Program-made: the position numbers and the translations under genes | Shown here: piece by piece, positions 25,295 through 32,763 of the stretch | Numbering within the stretch: the stretch's first letter is position 1 | How the letters are laid out: each line of letters starts with the position of its first letter | NCBI GenBank assembly: GCA_046351325.1 | Contig: JAXLYR010000005.1 | Span: 868,001 to 932,000 of the forward strand | Source: Xiheicaenibacterium sp046351325 | GTDB lineage: Bacteria > Myxococcota_A > Polyangia > Polyangiales > Polyangiaceae | Direction of reading: 5' to 3' | Length of the DNA stretch: 64,000 nucleotides | Notes under the pieces: model-generated | Databases searched by the model: none | The model's input: only the letters and a program-made list of their open reading frames with translations | What the model was told of the DNA's origin: nothing

Positions 25295-25308
25295 GCACAT
25301 ATATGCGC
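25295..25308. promoter_or_regulatory. Candidate MarR operator overlapping the start codon
   Basis: GCACATATATGCGC has an 8-bp perfect palindromic core, CATATATG, flanked by GC pairs. It covers the MarR start codon and lies 22 nt upstream of the GNAT start. A/T-rich dyads in very short divergent regions are typical MarR sites. Confidence 0.4.
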
Positions 25309-25878
25309 AAGTCACATAATGACGACGAGCCCACGGTGGAGGCGATCCGCGTGTCGCTGGTGGAGCTCCGCCGCCTCTTCCAGCGCAAGGAGCTGACGGC
25401 GCTCTGGGCCGAGGCCGCGGGCGGCGACGCGAAGCTCGACTACGCGGACCTGCGCCTGCTCGATGCGGTGCGCGTCGCCGAGGCTCGGGGGGAGGGTGGC
25501 GCGACGGTGGGCGACGTCGCGGTGCTGCTCGGGGTCGACCCGTCGCGGGCGAGCCGGTTGGTGGCGAGCGCGGTCGAGCGCGGGCTCCTCGAGCGGCGAG
25601 CCGCGCAGGACGACGCTCGCAAGGTCGTGCTCGCGGTGACGTCGCGCGGGTCGAAGCTGCAGGCGCGCGGCAGCGACCTCACGCGCGCGCGGATCGCGCT
25701 CGCGGTGGAGGCCTGGCCTGCGTCGCGCCGCGAGCGCTTCGCGGCCGAGCTCGCAGAGTTCGTGGTGGGGATGACCGATCAGCGAGCGTCGAGGAGGTTG
25801 ACCGTGCAAGCGTCGGCCGCGGCCACGGTGCCCTCGTCGAGGAAGACGAGATCACGCAGGCCCGGGCCGAGCTCGTAG
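25303..25878 (+). CDS. MarR-family transcriptional regulator
   Basis: The ATG at 25303 gives 191 residues. The winged-helix core is visible: DYADLRLLDAVRVA, then TVGDVAVLLGVDPSRASRLV as recognition helix, and LLERRAAQDDARKVVLAVT as wing. MarR proteins usually end near the segment FAAELAEFVVGM. Here about 35 more residues (Arg/Ser/Thr-rich) follow, reading into the 3' end of the convergent propeller-like gene (100-nt overlap). The tail may be non-native, through loss of an earlier stop, or simply tolerated. Divergent neighbour: GNAT acetyltransferase. Confidence 0.85.
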   Translation: MRKSHNDDEPTVEAIRVSLVELRRLFQRKELTALWAEAAGGDAKLDYADLRLLDAVRVAEARGEGGATVGDVAVLLGVDPSRASRLVASAVERGLLERRAAQDDARKVVLAVTSRGSKLQARGSDLTRARIALAVEAWPASRRERFAAELAEFVVGMTDQRASRRLTVQASAAATVPSSRKTRSRRPGPSS

Positions 25879-27191
25879 TGCGCGGTGACCGCGAGGTCCG
25901 AGCGGCGCAGGACGTAGAGATCGCGATCGGTGCCCGAGGTGACGGCGATTCGATCGCAGCTCGGGGAGAAAGCGATGCGGCGCGGGGCGCGGACGAAGGC
26001 GCCGCGCGTGAGCTCGTAGCGGCCGCTCGCGCCGACCTCGAAGAGGCGCACGCGGCCGACGAAATCGGTGATCGCGACGGCGTCGTCGTGCATGCAGACG
26101 TCGAGGCCCATCGCGACGACGCCGGCTGGGTGGTCCTCGACGACGCGATCGGTCTTGGGGTCGAAGAGGACGAACCGACCCGTCGTGATACCGGCGAGGA
26201 GGCCGTCGCGGCGCTGCACGAGCTGCAGGTTGAGGCCCTCGATCACGCGGTGGAAGGTCGTCGCGTTGTTCGTGGGGTCGACCTCGAGGTAGCCGCCGCG
26301 GACGAGCTGCGAGACGTAGACGGTCGGGCGATCCTCGGGGCAGATCGGGTCGACGTAGTCGAGCTCCACGCCTAGGTCGGGCGCGCCCGGGATGAGCCGC
26401 TCCGGCGGGTCGACGGGAGCCTCACCCGGGGGCGGGACCTCGAGCGCGAAGAGGCGATCTCGTTTCGTCAACCATACTGAACCATTTCGGACGCAGCCCT
26501 GCCACATGTTGCCGCGCATGCGGAGCGGCGGGCCGAGCACGACCGTGCCGTCCGGTTTGCGCTCGGCGAGGAAGCTGCGGCGCTCGCTCGTAACGACGAA
26601 GCGGGTCTCGTCGATGGGTGTAACGGCGTAATAGCGAGAGACCTCGTACGAGGGGTCGAGGTCGACGGGTCGCACGCCGTCGTTGGTCTTGCAGCGCGCC
26701 TCGAGGCGCGACGCGGACCAGAACGAGTCGCTGAGCGGGCTGTGCCCGAGCATGGGCTCGAGCACGACGAGCCACGGCAGGAGCGCGAGGACGCGGAGCG
26801 CCGGCTTCTCCACTGCGCGCCACGCGCCCGCGGCCGCGAACGCGAGCACGGCCCACGGGATCGCGCCGTTCACCCCGGGGACGCTCACGCCGAGGACGCC
26901 GACGAACACGACGCTCGCGAACGGCACCCACGCGAGCCGATGGCGTGGCGACACGACGAGCATCTTGATGAACGGGCCGAGGAGAAACACGACGCGCAGC
27001 CACGCGGCGAACGCGAGCAAGAGCGTCGCGGGGTCTTTGGGGATGAGCGCGAGCGCGGAGAGCGCGGCGTCGGCGATCGCGCGAGAGCAGGTCGCGAAGA
27101 GCGCGCGCACGCCGGCGTTCTTGAAGACCAGGACGAACAGCGCGACGGCGACGAAGGCCTCGAGCGCTGCGAGCGCGCGGCGGAGCTTCAC
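25779..27191 (-). CDS. Membrane-anchored beta-propeller-like protein
   Basis: The start is GTG 27191 (VKLRRALAALEAF), overlapping the radical SAM stop by 4 nt (GTGA); upstream in-frame sequence is non-coding in character. The N-terminal 170 residues hold about four hydrophobic helices. From about residue 190 the protein is beta-rich with repeated short blades (GTVVLGPPLRM, DRLFALEVPPP, GLLAGITTGRFVLFDPKTD, DRDLYVLRRSDL), suggesting a YVTN/PQQ-like propeller on one side of the membrane. It is the last gene of a four-gene co-translated cluster. The 3' end overlaps the MarR tail. Function is unknown. Confidence 0.75.
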   Translation of the reverse strand: MKLRRALAALEAFVAVALFVLVFKNAGVRALFATCSRAIADAALSALALIPKDPATLLLAFAAWLRVVFLLGPFIKMLVVSPRHRLAWVPFASVVFVGVLGVSVPGVNGAIPWAVLAFAAAGAWRAVEKPALRVLALLPWLVVLEPMLGHSPLSDSFWSASRLEARCKTNDGVRPVDLDPSYEVSRYYAVTPIDETRFVVTSERRSFLAERKPDGTVVLGPPLRMRGNMWQGCVRNGSVWLTKRDRLFALEVPPPGEAPVDPPERLIPGAPDLGVELDYVDPICPEDRPTVYVSQLVRGGYLEVDPTNNATTFHRVIEGLNLQLVQRRDGLLAGITTGRFVLFDPKTDRVVEDHPAGVVAMGLDVCMHDDAVAITDFVGRVRLFEVGASGRYELTRGAFVRAPRRIAFSPSCDRIAVTSGTDRDLYVLRRSDLAVTAHYELGPGLRDLVFLDEGTVAAADACTVNLLDAR

Positions 27192-29092
27192 GTTGGGGGA
27201 ACGGTACCGCGCGCGAGCGCGTCGACGCACCGGCGAACGAGGGCCTCGTCGAAGATGCACGGCAGGCCCTGCCAGCTCTTCAGGTAGGAGACGTCGACTG
27301 CGCCGGCGCGGGCGAAGACGCGTCGCGCGGGGTTGGAGAGTTCGACCTGGATCGCGACGCGCTCGCCCTCTCGCACGAAGACCGCGACGAAGCCGCCCTG
27401 CGCGCGTGGGGCGAGCCCCTCGAGGTGAAAGGGCTCGGAGGACATCGCGCGGACGGCGGCGGTCGCCTGATCGAGGACGGGTGAGCCGAGGTCGGGCACG
27501 CGCTCGGCGAGGAGTTTGTCCTTCACCGGGGTGAGCTGATCGAAGGCGCGAGCGTGGCGCCTCATCCACGCTTCGATTTCCGTAGCGCCCTCGGGCCACA
27601 TCGCGGGGAGGGCGACGTACGGCGCGATCGGGGAGACGACCGAGGCGCGCTCGGCGACGTGATCGAAGAGCCGCATGAGCCGGCGCGCGCGCGTCGCGGG
27701 ATCACCCGCGGGCCCGGCGGTGCGCCAGAGGACACCGCGCCGCGCGCCGTGGTTCTGCGCGACGAACGATGGGTCCTGCGCGGACTGAAACCACACGAAC
27801 GGGAGCGCGGTCACGGCCTCGACGGTGCGATCGAGCGAGAGCGCGCGATCGAGGAAAGCGAGCGAGGCGTCGAACGCGGCGTCGGTCTCCGTGGGCAGCC
27901 CGACGGGGAAGCCGATGTTCACGCCCGCGAGGCCGGCCTCGCGGTAGATGGCGAGCGCGCGCTCGACCTGCGCGACGCTGCCGGGCTTGTGCACGAGGCG
28001 GCGAGCCTCGTCGGTCGCGCCGTCGAGTCCGAAGAACGTGTTGCCGAAGCCGGCCTCGCGCATGAGGTCGGCGCGCTCGCGCGTGACACGCGAGTCGACC
28101 AGCGTTTGTCCTCGCAGGAAGGGCTTCATGCCCCAACGCGGCTGGCGCGCGACGACGCCGCGGAGGAGCTCGTCGAGCTGCGAGGGCAAGGCGTTCGTCG
28201 TCGCGTCGGAGAACTGGAGGTTCAGCGCGGGCACGCCTGCGCGGCCGGGGTGGAGCGCACGCCACGCGGAGACGGCTGCGTCCATGTCGGTGAGCACGCG
28301 CTCGACCGAGCCCTGCTCGAAGCGCGAGTACATGGTCTTGTTCGAGCAGAACGAGCAACCGTAAGGACAACCCCAGTTGAGCAGGATGGGCAGCGTGGGT
28401 TCTCTGTCGCCCACGAGCAGTCGAAGGAGGGGTGCATCCACCAAATAAGAGACCTCGGGGGGAGCGCTGGGCTCGCGGGTCCGCGGGTCGCTCGGTGAAG
28501 CTCCGGCGTGAGCGGGCGCGACCCAGACGTTGCGGAGGTTGCGCGCGCGCGTGGGGTCGCGATCGAGGAGCGCGCGGAAGAGATCGACGATCACGGACTC
28601 GGCGTCGGCGCCGACGACGGCGTCGACCCAATCGAGGCACGCGGTCTCCGGCTCTTCGATGACCTCGGGGCCGCCGAGGACGACGAGCGTGCTCGGGCTG
28701 CGCTCTTTGACGAGGCGCGCGACGAAGAACGAGACGTCGGCGTTGTTGCGAAAGAGCGAGAGGCCGACGACAGACTCGCCGCCGGCGAGGAGCTCCGTGA
28801 CGATGCCGTCGAAGAAAGACGGTGTTTCGCGGTAGGCGCGCTCCATCGCGGCGAGCCGCTCCTCGATCGAAGGATCGAGCGCGAAAGTTAGATCAGACGC
28901 GAGAGCGACCGCGCGCGGCACGATGAACGGCGGATCGATCGGGCGGACGACGCGCGCGCGGATCCCGGCTCGCGCGAGGAGCGCCGCGTGGAGGACGACG
29001 CCCATCGAGAGCCACGGCTGCGTGCCGTACGGCGGCAGATTCGAGAGGACGACGTCGCCGCGCTCGATCGAGTGGCGCGCGGGCGTGCTCAC
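27188..29092 (-). CDS. B12-binding-domain radical SAM protein
   Basis: The start is GTG 29092 (VSTPARHSIERGD), overlapping the upstream stop by 4 nt. The 634-residue protein has an N-terminal Rossmann-like region resembling cobalamin-binding domains of class B radical SAM enzymes (VVGLSLFRNNAD, then TLVVLGGPEVIEEPE and VVGADAESVI). The radical SAM core has the cluster motif CPYGCSFCSNK (Cys about 242, 246, 249; CX3CX2C), then FGLDGATDEARR and NIGFPVGLPTET. No DxHxxG cobalamin signature is evident, as in many relatives. C-terminal cysteines are few, so no SPASM-like auxiliary cluster domain is obvious. Methylation or another radical modification of an unknown substrate is expected. It sits between GH94-like and propeller-like genes in one operon. 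Confidence 0.87.
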   Translation of the reverse strand: MSTPARHSIERGDVVLSNLPPYGTQPWLSMGVVLHAALLARAGIRARVVRPIDPPFIVPRAVALASDLTFALDPSIEERLAAMERAYRETPSFFDGIVTELLAGGESVVGLSLFRNNADVSFFVARLVKERSPSTLVVLGGPEVIEEPETACLDWVDAVVGADAESVIVDLFRALLDRDPTRARNLRNVWVAPAHAGASPSDPRTREPSAPPEVSYLVDAPLLRLLVGDREPTLPILLNWGCPYGCSFCSNKTMYSRFEQGSVERVLTDMDAAVSAWRALHPGRAGVPALNLQFSDATTNALPSQLDELLRGVVARQPRWGMKPFLRGQTLVDSRVTRERADLMREAGFGNTFFGLDGATDEARRLVHKPGSVAQVERALAIYREAGLAGVNIGFPVGLPTETDAAFDASLAFLDRALSLDRTVEAVTALPFVWFQSAQDPSFVAQNHGARRGVLWRTAGPAGDPATRARRLMRLFDHVAERASVVSPIAPYVALPAMWPEGATEIEAWMRRHARAFDQLTPVKDKLLAERVPDLGSPVLDQATAAVRAMSSEPFHLEGLAPRAQGGFVAVFVREGERVAIQVELSNPARRVFARAGAVDVSYLKSWQGLPCIFDEALVRRCVDALARGTVPPT

Positions 29093-31905
29093 GGCGCGGG
29101 CGCCGTCGTGACGGCGATCTCGAACGCGCGGCCGTCCGAGGGGACGACGTCGAGCTCGATCGAGGTCGCGTTCGCGGTGACGTCGCGCGGGCCGCCGTCG
29201 AGCGTGAGCCCGGTGATGATCTCGCCCGCGGGCGCGGCGATGCGCACCGTGCGCCGCGAGTCGCCGGTGGGGGCGTAGACGACGCGGATCGAGCCGTCGG
29301 CGCGGTGGACCGAGACGAGCGCGGTCTCGAGCGAGAACGGCGAGGGCGCGCGCGGATCGATGTCGAGGCCGCGCGCGGTCGCTTGGATGCCGGCCATGCG
29401 GAGCGCGGCGTAGAGCGGCATCGCGTGCTGGTTGTTGTTCTGCACGGGAAAGTCGGTCATCGGCGTCGCGATGCTGCGCCACGTGCCGCCCGGCTGATCG
29501 CCGGCGGGGCCGTTCATGCCGTCGGGGCCGCTCCAGATGCCGAACCAGACCTCGGGGTACGCGAGCGCGTGACCGACCATCGTGTTGCGGACGAAGTGAT
29601 CCCACGCGTAGTCGGGGCGAGTCTTCGCGTAGCCCTCGGTGAGCAGGCCGCTGATCGCGGGCCAGACCTGCCCGTCCTTCGTGAGCGTCGCGCCCGCAGG
29701 CGAAGGCACGTCGAGCACCGAGTGGATCGCGTCGAGGGTGGAGTCGCGATCGGCCTCGGACGCGAAGGTGTCGCCGATGAGCGCCCAGACCTGAGCTTCG
29801 AGATCGACGTCGGTCGCGTGGTAGAGGACGCCGTCGCCGAAGTACGCGCGGCCGAAGAACGAGCCGCCCCACGCCGAGGGGAGCGCGGCGCGGTAGGCGT
29901 CGACGCGCTCGCGGATCTCGGTCGCGAGCGCGGGATCGGTCGGCTCGAGGAGATCGGCGATGCGGGGCAGCACGGCGATCGCCATCTGTGTGTTGGGCAC
30001 GCTCTCGCCCGAAGACTCAGCGAGCGCGCGGTCTTTTGCAGCGAAATCGATGCCGTCGCTCCAGTCGCCGGTGCCCACGCGGACGAGGCCGTGCTCGCCC
30101 GTGCCGACGGTGTCGAAGAGGTGGCGCAGCGACGCGACGAGGTGATCGCGCACGGTCGCGTCGGGGGCGGCGGCGCGCGGATAGAACGGCACCGAGCGAT
30201 CGAGGAAGCGCACGTCGCCGGTCGCGCCGAGGTACTCACCGAGGGCCCAGGCGAAGAAGAGATCGAGATCGCTCGGCGCGTGGTGGATGCCCATCGCGTC
30301 GTCGAGCACGCCGTGGCCCTGGAAGGCGTACGTGAAGCGACCCGAGTCGAAGAACTGCACGCGCATGTAGAGCTCGAGCTCTTCGCGGGCGAGCGCAGTA
30401 TCGAAGTACGTGAGCGGCAGCGCGAAGATGCCGATGTCGCGCGCCGCGCCGTCCGCGCCGTGCAGATAGAGATACGCCGAGCCCTGCGGCACGACGTGGC
30501 CCTCGAAGTAATCGCGGCGCCCGACCGAGGCCTCGATCTGCGTCGCGTGCCACGCGAGCTCGCGGTGGAGCTCGGGCGCGGCGGGCGACGTGAAATGGAA
30601 GGAGCGCTGGTCGAGCTCGTGTCGCACGGTCGCGAGGCCGTCGTAGTCGGGGTTCGAGAGGCGCGCGTCGACCTCGATCGGTTGGCCCATCGGCGCGTAC
30701 CCGTAGGCGAAGCGGAGCTTCTTCGTCTCGCCGGCGGCGAGGTCGAGCGCGGTCTTCATCGCGAGCATGCGCGGCTGCCCGAGGCCGTTCAGGACCTCGT
30801 CGCGCGGGCCGCTCTCGGCGCCCTCACCGGCGGCGTCGTCGCGGACCTTCGCCGGCAGCTCGAACGAGCCGTCGCCGAAGAAGGTGGACTTGCGGGTGAA
30901 GGTGTCGCTGACGTCGCCGACCAGCGCGACGAGGAAGGGATCGGGCGGGTAGTCGTTCTCGGTCGCGGGGTCGTCGATGGGCTGCGGGTCGTAGTTCGCC
31001 GCGTGCGTGCGGCGCACGACGAGGGCGCGCGCGTCGGCGTCGTACGCGACGCTCTCGTCGAAGCGAGCGTTGAGAGCGTCGCGCTGAGCGCGCGCGGTCG
31101 CGGGGACGCCCGTGAGCGGATCGCCCGAGACGACCCAGTTCGTCGAGATGTTGCGGCGCGCGACGTCGAAGACCTCGTAGTGCGCGACCGAGCGCGCCTC
31201 GTCGGTGAGGTTCTCGATCGAGACCTCGTCGACGACGTAGGGCGCGTCGCCCCACGGCGCGTAGAAGCGGTGGGTGACGCGGAGATCGCGATAGCGCGTG
31301 CGGGCCTCGGCGTAGCCGGCGCCGAAGATGCGACGGGTCGCGGCGCCCGCGGGGCGATAGCGATACGCCGTCGCGAAGGGCTCGACGCCGTCGTCGACGT
31401 ACGAGAAGCCGCCGCCGAACCAGCCCTGCGTGTCGTCGACTTTGTTGAGGTAGTCGATGCCGCGATCCTGCGTGACGAGCTCGAGAAGACCGTCGTTCGA
31501 GAACATCGCGTTGACGCGGTAGTTGCCGAAGGCCCCCCAGTGCGTGCGGAGCGCGAGGTTCTCGGTGTTGAAGTAGAGCGCGCGATCGTCCGTGGCCTGG
31601 TCGATCATGTACTCGTACGCAGGGAGCCCGGCCTCGTCGACGAACCACCGGCCGAAGTCACCCGAGCCGCGCGAGCATGGAGGGAACGCTCGCGGCGAGG
31701 TGACGTCGACCGGATCGCAGAACTCGGGAGGGAGCGCTTGCGGTTCTGCGGGCTCGGGCTCGGGGATGGGTGCGGTGTCGATGCGCTCGTCGGCGCACGA
31801 TGCGAAGGCCGCGCCTGCGATCGCGAGCGCCGCGAAGAGCGGACGCCCGTGATCGCTCGAGGAACTCAGAAGCCGCAGTCCGTCGCGCAGTTGCCGTTCA
31901 CGCAT
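29089..31905 (-). CDS. GH94-like (cellobiose-phosphorylase-fold) secreted lipoprotein
   Basis: The ATG at 31903-31905 starts 40 nt inside the upstream lipoprotein gene and gives a basic n-region followed by LFAALAIAGAAFASC, a lipoprotein signal (Cys about 37); 938 residues. The N-terminal supersandwich has VTHRFYAPWGDAPYVVDEVS and YEVFDVARRN. The (alpha/alpha)6 catalytic part has VRVGTGDWSDGIDFA near residues 610-620, similar to the GDWNDG segment that carries the catalytic acid in GH94 phosphorylases, and later WAHDHFVR-like and NNNQHAMPLYAALR segments. GH94 enzymes are usually cytoplasmic phosphorylases, so an exported lipid-anchored member is unusual and may be a hydrolase or binding protein. 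An in-frame CTG at 31869 (CTGA with the upstream stop) is an alternative start. Confidence 0.8.
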   Translation of the reverse strand: MRERQLRDGLRLLSSSSDHGRPLFAALAIAGAAFASCADERIDTAPIPEPEPAEPQALPPEFCDPVDVTSPRAFPPCSRGSGDFGRWFVDEAGLPAYEYMIDQATDDRALYFNTENLALRTHWGAFGNYRVNAMFSNDGLLELVTQDRGIDYLNKVDDTQGWFGGGFSYVDDGVEPFATAYRYRPAGAATRRIFGAGYAEARTRYRDLRVTHRFYAPWGDAPYVVDEVSIENLTDEARSVAHYEVFDVARRNISTNWVVSGDPLTGVPATARAQRDALNARFDESVAYDADARALVVRRTHAANYDPQPIDDPATENDYPPDPFLVALVGDVSDTFTRKSTFFGDGSFELPAKVRDDAAGEGAESGPRDEVLNGLGQPRMLAMKTALDLAAGETKKLRFAYGYAPMGQPIEVDARLSNPDYDGLATVRHELDQRSFHFTSPAAPELHRELAWHATQIEASVGRRDYFEGHVVPQGSAYLYLHGADGAARDIGIFALPLTYFDTALAREELELYMRVQFFDSGRFTYAFQGHGVLDDAMGIHHAPSDLDLFFAWALGEYLGATGDVRFLDRSVPFYPRAAAPDATVRDHLVASLRHLFDTVGTGEHGLVRVGTGDWSDGIDFAAKDRALAESSGESVPNTQMAIAVLPRIADLLEPTDPALATEIRERVDAYRAALPSAWGGSFFGRAYFGDGVLYHATDVDLEAQVWALIGDTFASEADRDSTLDAIHSVLDVPSPAGATLTKDGQVWPAISGLLTEGYAKTRPDYAWDHFVRNTMVGHALAYPEVWFGIWSGPDGMNGPAGDQPGGTWRSIATPMTDFPVQNNNQHAMPLYAALRMAGIQATARGLDIDPRAPSPFSLETALVSVHRADGSIRVVYAPTGDSRRTVRIAAPAGEIITGLTLDGGPRDVTANATSIELDVVPSDGRAFEIAVTTAPAP

Positions 31906-32591
31906 TGGAAGAGCGACAGGGTAGCCGCATCCGACAGCGAGCAGCCGGCGCCCAAACACGTGGTCGGATCCACAGCGGTCGCCACGCACTGCATGCAGGC
32001 GACGCACGGAGCCGAGCCGACGCAGCCCTCGACCTCGGTGCAGCACGACCCCTTCGCGCAGGTCGTGCATGCGGTGTCGTTGGCGGCGGGATCGCACGCG
32101 GCCATCGCGCCACCCTGGTAGCACTCGGTGCCGCAGGCGGCCTGCGTGCAGTTGTACGTCGCCGCGGTCTCGGGGTCGTTGAGATTGCACTGGCCGTTGC
32201 TGAGGCACGTGATCGGATCGGCCGCGGTGTTCACGCAGCCGAAGCAGGTCGAGCACTCCGCGTCGTTCACGCAAGTGGCCGCGTCGTTGCAGCAGCTGGT
32301 CTTCGCGCATTCCATGCAAGCCGTGTCGCCGGGCGCCGGCTCGCAGAACGGCAAGCTGCCGCCGGCGCCGCCCGCGCCGCCGTTGCTCGTGCCGCCCGCG
32401 CCGCCGTTGGCTGCACCGCCGCCACCTGTGTTTTGTGCGCCGCCGCCGCCGGCGTTGTCACCGCCCTGAGGTTGGCCGCCGCTCCCGCCCGTGTTGTTCC
32501 CCGCACCCGAGCCGCCGCCGCCTGACGTGTTCGTGTCGTCCCCGCAGGCCAGCGCCCCCACGCAAATCGCAGCCAAGATCCAAGCGCGCAT
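31866..32591 (-). CDS. Cysteine-rich lipoprotein with Gly/Asn linker and duplicated Cys domain
   Basis: The ATG at 32589-32591 follows GGAGGTGGGTG, a strong ribosome site, and opens MRAWILAAICVGALAC (lipobox LAC). Residues 20-80 are a Gly/Ala/Asn/Ser linker. The remaining 160 residues are two related Cys-rich units of about 75 residues: DTACMECAKTSCCNDAATC and DTACTTCAKGSCCTEVEGC, each continuing with C-x2-C and DP-(I/T)-TCL. Such linkers plus Cys-rich modules are common among myxobacterial surface lipoproteins of unknown function. It is the first gene of the four-gene cluster that includes the GH94-like and radical SAM genes. The many Cys suggest disulfides outside the cell. Confidence 0.8.
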   Translation of the reverse strand: MRAWILAAICVGALACGDDTNTSGGGGSGAGNNTGGSGGQPQGGDNAGGGGAQNTGGGGAANGGAGGTSNGGAGGAGGSLPFCEPAPGDTACMECAKTSCCNDAATCVNDAECSTCFGCVNTAADPITCLSNGQCNLNDPETAATYNCTQAACGTECYQGGAMAACDPAANDTACTTCAKGSCCTEVEGCVGSAPCVACMQCVATAVDPTTCLGAGCSLSDAATLSLFQCVNGNCATDCGF

Positions 32592-32735
32592 CACCCACCT
32601 CCAAGGCCATCGAGCGTACCTCACCTTTGGGAGAGAGCACCGCAAAGAGCACGACCGCGGACGCGCGATCGGGACTCAGGGGCGCCGCCCGAGCTTCGTC
32701 GCGGCGTCGTAGCCCCGGCGTGCGTCGCGACGCAG

Positions 32736-32749
32736 TTACAGTGCTGTCA
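32736..32749 (+). other. TTAC-N6-GTCA motif copy (intergenic)
   Basis: TTACAGTGCTGTCA lies between the start of the Cys-rich lipoprotein operon (32591) and the stop at 32764. It is one of the few non-coding copies of the motif and extends to GTTAC-N6-GTCAC. Confidence 0.5.
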
Positions 32750-32763
32750 CCTGCTCGCGTGCG

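Noticed and set aside
29305..32121. A 938-codon plus-strand open frame opposite the GH94-like gene
   Set aside because: Arg/Ala/Val/Glu-heavy composition typical of shadows; the minus-strand protein has a clear family match.
27188..32763. A cobalamin or SAM riboswitch in front of the radical SAM operon
   Set aside because: The region upstream of the first gene (32592-32763) is short, and I see no B12-box-like or SAM-type conserved elements.
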